From contig CAJOHK010000018.1 of the NCBI GenBank assembly GCA_905234285.1, positions 1-53,498 on the forward strand: a DNA stretch of 53,498 nucleotides, given 5' to 3'. The notes beneath the pieces were generated by a model. The model did no database searches, was not told the DNA's origin, and saw only the letters and a list, made by a program, of their open reading frames with translations. The position numbers and the translations under genes are program-made. The stretch is from an uncultured Bacteroidales bacterium (GTDB taxonomy: Bacteria > Bacteroidota > Bacteroidia > Bacteroidales > UBA932). Below, piece by piece: positions 24,817 to 33,400 of the stretch (position 1 is its first letter; the number at the start of each line of letters is the position of its first letter).

Positions 24817-26433
24817 ATGAGCAACATTAATCTCTGGAAGTACGGTATCAAGGGCGTGAAGGAAGTCCTTTACAACCCTACGTATGAAGTTCTTTACAAT
24901 GAAGAGACCAAACCCGGCCTCGAGGGCTTTGACAAGGGTCAGGTGACCGAACTGGGTGCCATCAATGTAATGACGGGCGTTTACACCGGCCGTTCTCCCA
25001 AAGACAAGTACATTGTGTACGACAAAACCACCAAGGAAGGCAAGCCCGGTGAAATCTGGTGGACCACCGAGGGTTATCCCAACGACAACCACAAGATGTC
25101 CGAGGCCACTTGGAAGGCCGTCAAGAAGCTCGCCCAAAAGCAGCTCTCCGGCAAGCGCCTCTTTGTGGTGGATGGTTTCTGCGGCACCCACAAGGACACC
25201 CGCATGAAGGTCCGCTTTATCATGGAGGTGGCATGGCAGGCCCACTTTGTGACCAACATGTTCATCCGTCCCAAGAACCAGAAGGAGTTTGACCAGGAGC
25301 CTGACTTTGTGGTGTACTGCGCCTCCAAGGCCAAGGTTGACAACTATGCTGAGCTTGGTCTCCGCAGTGACACCTGCGTGGCCTTCAACGTTACCTCCCG
25401 TGAGCAGGTAATCCTGAACACCTGGTACGGCGGCGAAATGAAGAAGGGTATGTTCTCCATGATGAACTACTACCTGCCGCTCAAGGGCATTGCCGCCATG
25501 CACTGCTCGGCCAACACCGACATGAACGGAGAGAACACCGCCATCTTCTTCGGCCTCTCCGGCACCGGTAAAACCACCCTTTCCACCGATCCCAAGCGTC
25601 TTCTGATCGGCGACGACGAGCACGGCTGGGACAACAAGGGCGTGTTCAACTTCGAAGGCGGCTGCTACGCCAAGGTCATCAAGCTGGACAAGGAGTCCGA
25701 GCCGGATATCTACAACGCCATCCGCAGGGACGCTCTCCTGGAGAACGTAACCGTGGACGAGAACGGCAAGATCGACTTCAACGACAAGTCCGTCACCGAG
25801 AACACCCGCGTGAGCTATCCTATCTACCACATCGAGAAGATTGTTCGCCCGGACAGCCACGGCCCCGCAGCCAAGCAGGTAATCTTCCTTAGCGCCGATG
25901 CCTTTGGCGTACTGCCTCCCGTGAGCATCCTTACCCCGGAGCAAACCAAGTACTACTTCCTCTCCGGCTTCACCGCCAAACTCGCCGGTACCGAGCGTGG
26001 TATCACCGAGCCCACTCCTACCTTCAGCGCCTGCTTCGGCCAGGCCTTCCTGGAGCTGCATCCCACCAAGTATGCCGAGGAGCTGGTGAAGAAGATGAAA
26101 AAGAGCGGTGCCAAGGCTTACCTCGTGAACACCGGCTGGAACGGTACCGGCAAGCGTATCTCCATCCGTGACACCCGCGGCATCATCGACGCCATCCTTA
26201 ACGGTGCCATCGACAAGGCTCCTACCAAGGTCATCCCTTATTTCAACTTCACCGTTCCCACCAAACTGGAAGGTGTAGACACCGGCATCCTGGATCCTCG
26301 CGATACCTATGCCAAGCCCGAAGAATGGGAAGAAAAGGCCAAGGACCTCGCCGGACGCTTCATCAAGAACTTCCACAAGTACGAGTCCAACAAGGCCGGT
26401 AAGGCTCTGGTAAAGGCTGGCCCCAAGCTCTAA
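24817..26433 (+). CDS. pckA: Phosphoenolpyruvate carboxykinase (ATP)
   Basis: Interconverts oxaloacetate + ATP and PEP + CO2 + ADP. In gut Bacteroidales it normally works in the carboxylating direction toward succinate. The 538-residue length is standard. Motifs: [12 protein letters not shown] near 50, the PEPCK-specific kinase-1a loop [16 protein letters not shown] near 248-263, kinase-2 IGDDEHGWD following, GCYAKVI, and [15 protein letters not shown] toward the C-terminus with the adenine-site region. Codon use is strongly biased to C-ending codons, as in highly expressed genes. Monocistronic, with its own promoter and a strong terminator. Confidence 0.97.
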   Translation: MSNINLWKYGIKGVKEVLYNPTYEVLYNEETKPGLEGFDKGQVTELGAINVMTGVYTGRSPKDKYIVYDKTTKEGKPGEIWWTTEGYPNDNHKMSEATWKAVKKLAQKQLSGKRLFVVDGFCGTHKDTRMKVRFIMEVAWQAHFVTNMFIRPKNQKEFDQEPDFVVYCASKAKVDNYAELGLRSDTCVAFNVTSREQVILNTWYGGEMKKGMFSMMNYYLPLKGIAAMHCSANTDMNGENTAIFFGLSGTGKTTLSTDPKRLLIGDDEHGWDNKGVFNFEGGCYAKVIKLDKESEPDIYNAIRRDALLENVTVDENGKIDFNDKSVTENTRVSYPIYHIEKIVRPDSHGPAAKQVIFLSADAFGVLPPVSILTPEQTKYYFLSGFTAKLAGTERGITEPTPTFSACFGQAFLELHPTKYAEELVKKMKKSGAKAYLVNTGWNGTGKRISIRDTRGIIDAILNGAIDKAPTKVIPYFNFTVPTKLEGVDTGILDPRDTYAKPEEWEEKAKDLAGRFIKNFHKYESNKAGKALVKAGPKL

Positions 26434-26450
26434 GCCTGGAACTGTTACTA

Positions 26451-26488
26451 AAAAGAAGAGGACTGCCACCCGACAGCCCTCTTCTTTT
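26451..26488. terminator. Bidirectional terminator between pckA and the BASS transporter
   Basis: An 11-bp stem (26451-26461 with 26478-26488) extended by 3 bp after a mismatch. Both arms end in an A/T run (TCTTCTTTTGCG on plus, TCTTCTTTTAGT on minus), so it can serve both convergent genes. Confidence 0.85.
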
Positions 26489-26492
26489 GCGT

Positions 26493-27437
26493 TTATTGTC
26501 TCTTGCTTCGGTTGAAGACGGTGGCGACGGTGAGGCCGGAGATGATGTGCCAGATGCCCCACCAGGCGGTGATGACCAGCATGCCTCCGTGCGGCGGAAA
26601 GCCGGCGAAGAGGGAAGTGCCCAGCATGAGGGCCAGGCCCAGGCCGGAGTTCTGGATACCGGTCTCGATAGTGAGGGTGCGGCGGTCGCGGAAAGGAACC
26701 TTGGCTACGGTGCCCACCGTGAAGCCGATGGCGAGGGCCAGCAGGTTGTGGATGAGCACTACCAGGAAGATGTACTCTACACTAATGAGGAAGGCATTGA
26801 TGTTGCTGCTGAACGAGAGTACCACCATGGCAATGAAAATGACGATGGAGAGCCACTGGAGAGGCTTTTTCAGTTTCTCGGCCACTTTGGGAAGGTACTG
26901 GCTGGTAAGGATGCCCAGCACCAGGGGAATGCCCAGCAGGATGAAGATGGTCTTGAAAACGTCCCATAGGGGAATGACCAGGGTGGGGATGGTCCCTGCC
27001 ACGCCGGCAGAGTGAAGATAAATGGTGCCCCAGGCCCAGAAGTTAAACGGCGTGAGTACAACAGCCAGTGCAGTGGAGATAGCCGTGAGGCTCACCGACA
27101 GTTCTACATTGGCCTTGGCCAGGGAACTCATGAAGTTGGAGATGTTGCCGCCGGGGCACGAGGCCACCAGAATCATACCCAGGCCCATCATGGGCGAAAT
27201 CCAGCCGGTCATGACAATGGCCAGGGCACAGGTGAGCGCCGGCAGCAGCACCATTTGGCACAGCATACCCAGCAGCACACTCTTGGGCTTTTTGAAAACC
27301 TCTACAAAGATATGGGGCTTGATGCCCAGCGCTACGCCATACATGACGAACGCCAGGATAATGTTAATGGTGTTCATACCGCCGGCATTCAGGCTCACCT
27401 GGATGCTGTCAATGGTATGCATAACTTCTTGTGTCAT
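26493..27437 (-). CDS. Bile acid:sodium symporter (BASS) family transporter
   Basis: A 314-residue inner-membrane protein with about ten hydrophobic segments. The family sodium-site motifs are recognisable: ASCPGGNISNFMSSLAKANVELS in the first crossover helix and LTIETGIQNSGLGLALMLG in the second. Despite the family name, bacterial BASS proteins carry diverse organic anions (pantothenate, keto acids, sterol acids), so the substrate is open. It follows the MBL-fold gene by 12 bases and ends the leftward tsaD-tamB-mtaB series. Confidence 0.85.
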   Translation of the reverse strand: MTQEVMHTIDSIQVSLNAGGMNTINIILAFVMYGVALGIKPHIFVEVFKKPKSVLLGMLCQMVLLPALTCALAIVMTGWISPMMGLGMILVASCPGGNISNFMSSLAKANVELSVSLTAISTALAVVLTPFNFWAWGTIYLHSAGVAGTIPTLVIPLWDVFKTIFILLGIPLVLGILTSQYLPKVAEKLKKPLQWLSIVIFIAMVVLSFSSNINAFLISVEYIFLVVLIHNLLALAIGFTVGTVAKVPFRDRRTLTIETGIQNSGLGLALMLGTSLFAGFPPHGGMLVITAWWGIWHIISGLTVATVFNRSKRQ

Positions 27438-27449
27438 ATGTTTAGGTTT

Positions 27450-28310
27450 TTAGTCTTCGATAACCAGCCCGTCATAGGCGGGTTGAACGTTGGGAGGAAG
27501 CTGCTCGCAAAAGTTGGGGTGCGAGGGAAAGGCATGGCTCAAATGGGTGAGCCAGGTGTGCCGGGCCCCGATTCGGCCGGCCAGATCCAGTGCTTCCTGC
27601 AGTGAAAAATGGGAATGGTGCGGGTGATACCCCACGGTATTGAGCGTCACATGTTCCAGGCCCTGGAGTTTTTCCAGCTCGCTTTCAGGCAGCGTGCTCA
27701 TATCGGTGATATAGGCGATATTGCCAAAACGGAAGCCCAGCACAGGCATCTGGTCATGGTAGCCGCGGATGGGGATGATGTCGGCATTGTCGTGCGAGGC
27801 CTCCTTCACGGCATTGTCGGAGGGGAGGAGGGAACCATCGGCCTGCCGATAGAAGTAGCCTACATCGTGTACCCATTCCAGGTCGCCGCAGTCCTTCAGG
27901 TCCTCTACCCGGAAGGGACGCTCATCAATGAGATGCACGTGCCATTCGGGGGCGCCGGGGTATTTGTGCTCGGCAAAGGCGTAGGCGTAGTCGTTCTGCA
28001 GGGTCTTGAGTACGCGGGGTTCGCAGTAGATCTCGGCGGCCTTGCGGTCTATATAATTAAAGGAGCGAACGTCGTCCAGTCCTCCCGTATGGTCCTTGTG
28101 GTTGTGGGTGAGAAGGATGGCGTCCAGGTGCCGGATATCGGCCGCCAGCATTTGGCTGCGGAAGTCGGGGCCAGCATCGATGAGGATATTCTTCCCGTTA
28201 TACCGGAAGCGCTTGTCCCGGGGATCGGTGCTGCGGCAAACAGGGCACTGGCACGCAATGATGGGAATGCCCTGCGAGGTTCCGGTACCTAAAAACGTGA
28301 GACGGGTCAT
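27450..28310 (-). CDS. MBL-fold metallo-hydrolase (PhnP-like)
   Basis: A 286-residue metallo-beta-lactamase-fold enzyme. The catalytic metal motif His69-x-His71-x-Asp73-His74 (LTHNHKDHTGG) is present. So is the extra cysteine cluster Cys20-x-Cys22-x2-Cys25 (IACQCPVC) that forms a structural zinc site in PhnP and similar cyclic phosphodiesterases. The later metal ligands are probably in YITDMSTLPESE and HTWLTHLSH. The ATG at 28310 overlaps the mtaB stop (ATGA); the longer open frame is spurious. No phn genes are nearby, so a general phosphodiesterase or RNase-like role is as likely as phosphonate use. Confidence 0.85.
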   Translation of the reverse strand: MTRLTFLGTGTSQGIPIIACQCPVCRSTDPRDKRFRYNGKNILIDAGPDFRSQMLAADIRHLDAILLTHNHKDHTGGLDDVRSFNYIDRKAAEIYCEPRVLKTLQNDYAYAFAEHKYPGAPEWHVHLIDERPFRVEDLKDCGDLEWVHDVGYFYRQADGSLLPSDNAVKEASHDNADIIPIRGYHDQMPVLGFRFGNIAYITDMSTLPESELEKLQGLEHVTLNTVGYHPHHSHFSLQEALDLAGRIGARHTWLTHLSHAFPSHPNFCEQLPPNVQPAYDGLVIED

Positions 28311-29698
28311 AGCGTCACCTCCTCTATTTGATTGATCCGCTCCGGGTCGAAGGGGCGCTCCAGCCGCAAGTAATTGGCCGTGTAGCCGCCCATGAGGCCG
28401 TTCTTCTGGGAGGATTCCCACAGGACTGTGGTGCGCAGGCCCTGATTGGCAGCCGTGAAGGCCGAATGGAGCTCCTGGCACAGGGCTTCCAGCCTGGCCA
28501 CGCGTTCTGTCTTGATGGCGTCATGCACTTGGTCGGGCCAGGTAGCCGCACGCGTGCCGGGACGCTTGGAGTAGGGAAATACGTGAATGAATGCGGGCCG
28601 AATACGGTCCTTGAGGAAGTTGTATGTTTCCTGGAACAGTTCCTCGGTTTCTCCTGGCAGGCCCACAATGACGTCAATCCCAAAGAAGACTTTGGGTTTA
28701 CCCGGACCTTCCATGGCCTCACGGATATAGTCGATGCGGCTGGCGAACAGCGCAGTGTCGTAGCGCCGTCCCACCTTTTTGAGCAGGGTGTCGCTGCCGC
28801 TTTGCAGCGGAATATGGAAGTGCGGCTGGAACTTGGTTCCTGACGCTATCCAGTCAATAATCTCCGGTGTAATGAGATTGGGCTCAATGGAAGAAATCCG
28901 GTATCGCTCTATGCCGTCCACCTGGTTGAGTTCTTTGAGCAGGTCCAGGAAACGCTCTCCGGTAGTGCGCCCGAAATCGCCGGTATTCACTCCCGTGAGC
29001 ACCACTTCCTTGATGCCCTGGGCCGCAATTTCCCGGGCTGCTTTTACCGCCTCGCAAATGGGGATGTTCCGGCTCCGGCCCCGCGCAAACGGCACGGTGC
29101 AATATGCGCAGAAGTTGTCGCACCCGTCCTGCACTTTAAGGAAACTCCGGGTTCTTTCCCCAGAACTGTATGCTCCAAACACCTGGTGAACAAAATTGGC
29201 GTTTTTTGTGCACGAGCCGGTATTTTCGGGGTTCTGGTGAACAAAATTGGCGTTTTTTGTGCACGAGCCGGTATTTTCGGCGTTCTGGTGAACAAAATTG
29301 GCGTTGTTTGTGCACGAGCCGGTATTTTCGGGGTTCTGGTGAACAAAAACGGCGTTATTTGTGCACGAGGAGGTGATTTCAGGAATGATGAGGCATTTTT
29401 CATCGGCGCCGAAGACTTTCCAGACGCCGTCTATGGTGAGGAGTTGTTCCCGGCGGAGCTGGGCGTAGCAGCCGGTGACCACGATGTGGGCCGAAGGGGC
29501 GGTTTTATGGGCGCGGCGGATGAGGTTGCGGGATTTCTTCTCGGCGGTTTCGGTGACCGAGCAGGTATTGATGAGGTACACATCGGCCTGGGCATTCCAG
29601 GGAACCACTTCCCAGCCGGCGGCCTTGAAGCCCCGTTCGTAGGTGGAGGTTTCGGCGTAATTGAGCTTGCAGCCCAGGGTTGTGAAGGCTATTTTCAT
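28307..29698 (-). CDS. mtaB: tRNA t6A37 methylthiotransferase MtaB with an inserted repeat
   Basis: Radical-SAM enzyme that converts t6A37 to ms2t6A37 in ANN-decoding tRNAs. From the ATG at 29698 it has 463 residues. The UPF0004 domain carries Cys10 (LGCKLN), Cys46 (INTCSVTE) and Cys77 (TGCYAQ). The radical-SAM cluster is Cys193, Cys197, Cys200 in GCDNFCAYC. The linker between these domains (residues 111-172) is unusual: it holds 3.6 copies of a 17-residue repeat, SCTKNANFVHQNPENTG with small changes, encoded by the palindromic repeat array at 29183-29369. The insertion keeps the frame and the conserved motifs, so the enzyme may stay active. Its stop and start both overlap neighbours by 4 bp. 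Confidence 0.93.
   Translation of the reverse strand: MKIAFTTLGCKLNYAETSTYERGFKAAGWEVVPWNAQADVYLINTCSVTETAEKKSRNLIRRAHKTAPSAHIVVTGCYAQLRREQLLTIDGVWKVFGADEKCLIIPEITSSCTNNAVFVHQNPENTGSCTNNANFVHQNAENTGSCTKNANFVHQNPENTGSCTKNANFVHQVFGAYSSGERTRSFLKVQDGCDNFCAYCTVPFARGRSRNIPICEAVKAAREIAAQGIKEVVLTGVNTGDFGRTTGERFLDLLKELNQVDGIERYRISSIEPNLITPEIIDWIASGTKFQPHFHIPLQSGSDTLLKKVGRRYDTALFASRIDYIREAMEGPGKPKVFFGIDVIVGLPGETEELFQETYNFLKDRIRPAFIHVFPYSKRPGTRAATWPDQVHDAIKTERVARLEALCQELHSAFTAANQGLRTTVLWESSQKNGLMGGYTANYLRLERPFDPERINQIEEVTL
29183..29369 (+). repeat. Palindromic repeat array 1, inside mtaB (four units, 51-bp period)
   Basis: Units at 29183-29216, 29234-29267, 29285-29318 and 29336-29369. Each has left arm CTGGTGAACAAAA, an 8-bp centre and right arm TTTTGTGCACGAG or a close variant. 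The arms are inverted repeats with two consistent mismatches (positions 3 and 7). Linkers of 17 bp are nearly identical (CCGGTATTTTCGGGGTT). All four units are in the same orientation. The 51-bp period equals 17 codons. Confidence 0.9.
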
Positions 29699-30402
29699 GC
29701 GAGAATCAGAAATACACAAGGGCGTTTGCCCAGGGTGACAGGATGCTGTTTCCACTCTGCCACTGTACGGGTGCAAATGAACTGGTCCGGGCAGGTAAGG
29801 TTGCAGGCTACGCAAATCTGGGTGCGGCCTTGCAGGCACTGTAGCATATCGGCCAGCAGGGCATCGTTGCGATAGGGCGTTTCAATGAGGAGCTGCGTTT
29901 GCCGGGCCGATGCGGAGCGTTTTTCCAGGGACCGGAGGGCGGTGCGGCGTTCCTCGGTTTTGGCAGGGATGTAGCCGGCAAAGGCAAAGCTTTGCCCGTT
30001 GAGGCCGGAAGCCATGAGGGCCAGCATGAGTGAGGAGGGACCCACCAGCGGGACTACCTGGATGCCGTTGGCATGGCACAGGGCGACCAGCTGGGCCCCC
30101 GGATCGGCCACGGCGGGGAGTCCGGCCTCGGAGATGAGACCCACGTTGCGCCCGCCTGCAAACAGGGGCAGGAGGGAGGCCACGGCGGCTGCGGGCGTGT
30201 GCTCGTTGAGCTCGTGGAACTCCAAATCGGCGATTTTCCCTTTGAGGCCGGCGGCCGAGAGGAAGCGGCGGGCGGTGCGCACTTCTTCTACCACAAAGCA
30301 CTGCAGCTGGGGAAGAAGGGCCAGCACCGGAGCGGGCAGCACTTCTTCGGGTGCGCCATCGCCCAGGGGAGAGGGAATCAGATATAATTTACCGTAGGTC
30401 AT
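29695..30402 (-). CDS. RsmI-like SAM-dependent methyltransferase (tetrapyrrole methylase fold)
   Basis: A 235-residue protein of the tetrapyrrole/diphthine methylase fold. Motifs: YLIPSPLGDG at the N-terminus (the RsmI-type PxxxGN loop, altered here), VEEVRTARRFL, GLISEAGLPAVADPGAQLVALCHANGIQVVPLVGPSS (equivalent of the RsmI SDAGTPGISDPG motif), and FAGYIPAKTEERRTAL. RsmI methylates the 2'-O of C1402 in 16S rRNA. This shorter variant, common in Bacteroidota and clustered with mtaB, may have another RNA target, so the exact substrate is uncertain. Overlaps tamB and mtaB by 4 bp each, indicating tight coupling. Confidence 0.8.
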   Translation of the reverse strand: MTYGKLYLIPSPLGDGAPEEVLPAPVLALLPQLQCFVVEEVRTARRFLSAAGLKGKIADLEFHELNEHTPAAAVASLLPLFAGGRNVGLISEAGLPAVADPGAQLVALCHANGIQVVPLVGPSSLMLALMASGLNGQSFAFAGYIPAKTEERRTALRSLEKRSASARQTQLLIETPYRNDALLADMLQCLQGRTQICVACNLTCPDQFICTRTVAEWKQHPVTLGKRPCVFLILA

Positions 30403-33400
30403 GGTTTGGGACTTGCTTTTCCGGTGGAGTCAATCTGGAGGGTATACTGCCTGATTTGCCGATATTGACCCGATTGGCGTTTCCTGGCTGGGGTGAACAG
30501 CTCGCGGAAGAACTGCCTGAAGGAATTGAACTCCCTCTGATAGGCAATACCGCCGCCGTTACGCTGGCTATTGTCCAGGTAGGAAGAGAACTGGTCGGCC
30601 GAATGGGAGAAGATGTTCAGGCGCAGGGACCCGCTCCGGTTCAGTTTTACTTCTATGTCGATGTCACCGGCCACCTCGTTGGTGGTGACGCCGTAAACCT
30701 GCTTGTTGCCCACCGTTCCGTTCACCAGTACGCGGTTGTTGAACAGCTGGGTAGAAACCGCCACGTCAAAGAGGTTGCTGCCCGACTGGGTGGCCTGGTA
30801 GTTGAGACCCAGGTCCAAGGGGATATTGAGCTTTTGGAAGATATTATTGAGCTGCCCGGTCATGATGCTGGACACGTTGGAGAACAGCATCTCGGAGCCG
30901 TTGGTGGTGATGCCCGAATCTTCCGTGGGCAGGAAGCTGTTGGCAATGAGCAGGTAAACGAACTGTTTCTGGATCTTATCCTCCGTGTTGAGAGCCGATT
31001 CCACCTGGGCCTGCACGCTGGGATTCAGGTCCGGAATGTCGATGGTGAAGTCCAGGTCCGGGTTCCGCAGTTTTCCGGAGATGTTGATACCGCAGTTGAC
31101 CGTGCGGCGGTTGCTGGATGAGCCTTCTTCGGAACCCACCAGCGTGGCCAGGCTGGCTTTGGTGGTGTACAGGCCCCGGACATCCAGGTCCGTGTCCATC
31201 ACCTCTCCGTTGAAGCGGACCGAGCTGCCGTTCTGGATGGTGAAATCGCGCCGCACCAGGTTCATGGCCGAGAAATGGAAGCTGCCGCCCTGCAGGTTGT
31301 AATAGCCGCCCAGCGAGAAGCTTTGCTGCCGCATGCGGGTTTCCAGTTCAATGATGCCGTTTCCGTTGCCGGACAGGGAGTTCTCGTCCATGTCGATGTA
31401 GGCCATGATATCCGGCGTCACCCGTACGCGCAGCTTGACTGTGAGGTCGTTCTTGGCCTTGGTCTTTGCCTTTTGTTTGGCTAACAGGTCCTCGTAGGGG
31501 TCAATCTGTAATTTGGGCGGCTCCGTAAAGGTGAGCATCTGGTTGGAGTTCTTGGATGAGCTGGAGCCCAGTGGCATATGGAAGTCGCCGGTTTTGGTGC
31601 TGGTGGCGTCAATGCTCAGCAGCAGCTTGTTCAGCGGGCCGGTGATATCGGCACGGCCGCTGGCATAGGCGTTTCCGTACATGGAAGAATTGACGCCGCG
31701 GGGAAGGGCCAGCACCCGCATCTGGTCCATGGTTACGTGGGTGTCAAAGCCAAAGTCCTTGAACCCGCCCAGCAGGATGCTGCCCTGGATGCTTCCGGTG
31801 CCGCCCTCGCCGTCCTTGAGACGGAGGTCGTTAAAGTAGAGGTGGTCGTCGTCCAGGCCCAGGCTGCCTTCTACGTCGTAGGCAACGCGGGTAAAGTCCA
31901 GTTCCAGTTTTCCATCGCTCAGTTTGACATCCCGGCTGCCCAGATGCAGTTTGCGCAGGGTTCCATCGGCCCAGACGAGGCCGCTCAGTTTTCCCTCGAA
32001 TTGGTTAAAGAGAACGTTCATGAACGGGGTGGCATAGCCCAGGTCAAACTGGTTCAGGCGGGCATCGGCGTGCAGGTGGCCGTTGGAGGGTTTCAGGTAG
32101 CCTTTTACGTCGATACTGCTGCTGCCGTTCAGGCGGTTGCGCAGCTCCATCACAAAGCGTTTGGCCTGGTCGTCCCACTCACTGCTCAGATGCAACTGGC
32201 CCAGGCGCCTGCCGGAAACCTTGGTGGAATCGCAAACGATTCCTGCCAGCAGGCCGAAGGAAGGTTGGGTGGGGGAGATGAGCGTAGCATGCCCGCTGGC
32301 GCTTCCTTCTACGGACGGAATACCGCCAGTGAAGCTGTTCAGCAGGCTGATGTCAAACTTTTGCAGGCTAACGTTGAGGGTATCGGCATGGCGGGGGGAG
32401 AAGCCGCCGTCGATGAGCAGCTGTTCGTCTTCATGGCGGGCCATAAAGCGGTTCACCTTGAGATTTCCGCCCCTGTAGTCGATGTCGCCGGACGTCAGTC
32501 CCCAGCCCTTACCCTGATAGTAAATGTTGGACGGCAGTGCCTGCGCATCTACCGCCAGGCCGTTCTCGTCGCGGGAAAGATCGGCCGATAAATAGACCTC
32601 GGCGCGGGTGGGCTGCTCCTCTTCGTTGTCAAAGATGTATCCCACACCAATGTGGTTGTCGTTGGCAAAGAGGGTGAGCCGATTGTTCTTGATGAGTGCG
32701 CTGCCAAAGGCGATGGTGCTGCCTTTGAGCTCGGCGCCCAATACTTCTCCTCCGTTATCCAGCGTTACGTTAAGGTCCTTGATGTATTTGTCATAGTAGG
32801 CTACGCGTCCCGACTTCAGCAGTCCTTTCACCCGTCCGTAGCGGTCTACGCTTAAGGAGAAACTGGATGGATTCTCTACATACAGACCAGGCGCCAGGAA
32901 TTCCAGTAATTCGTGCGCGTCCTGCATCTTGAACGTGAGCTCGTACGTGCTGTTGTCCCAGGCTTTGGCCGAACGGCCGGTGAGGGCATCCAGTTCACGG
33001 TCCAGGATCAGGTTCTTGAGGTCGTTCGCAAAACTCATGATGGATTTCTCGCCCACAAAGGTGCCGTCCAGGAACCGGGATTCCAGGCGGATGCGGTGCA
33101 AGTTGTCGTTGGCATGTGCCCGGACGCTGATATCGCCCAAATGGTGGAGGCCCGACTCACTTTGCAGCGAAAGGTCCATGATGTTCACATCGCCCAGCAG
33201 GTCCCGGGATTCCGTGCGAAGGAAATTAGAGGATGCCTGGAAGCTGATTTTGGACTGCTCCCGCTTGTCGATGTGCAGGGCATGGAGGTCGGCGTAGCCC
33301 AGGGAGGCATAGAAACGGTAGGCGGCGTTCTTGGTCCTGGGAGACAGGTTAAACAGACCCTGGAACAGGAAATTGAGGTTGGGATCGGAGGCAATGATGC

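Noticed and set aside
24808..26562. Long minus-strand open frame opposite pckA
   Set aside because: Shadow of the strongly codon-biased pckA gene; the translation shows no family features.
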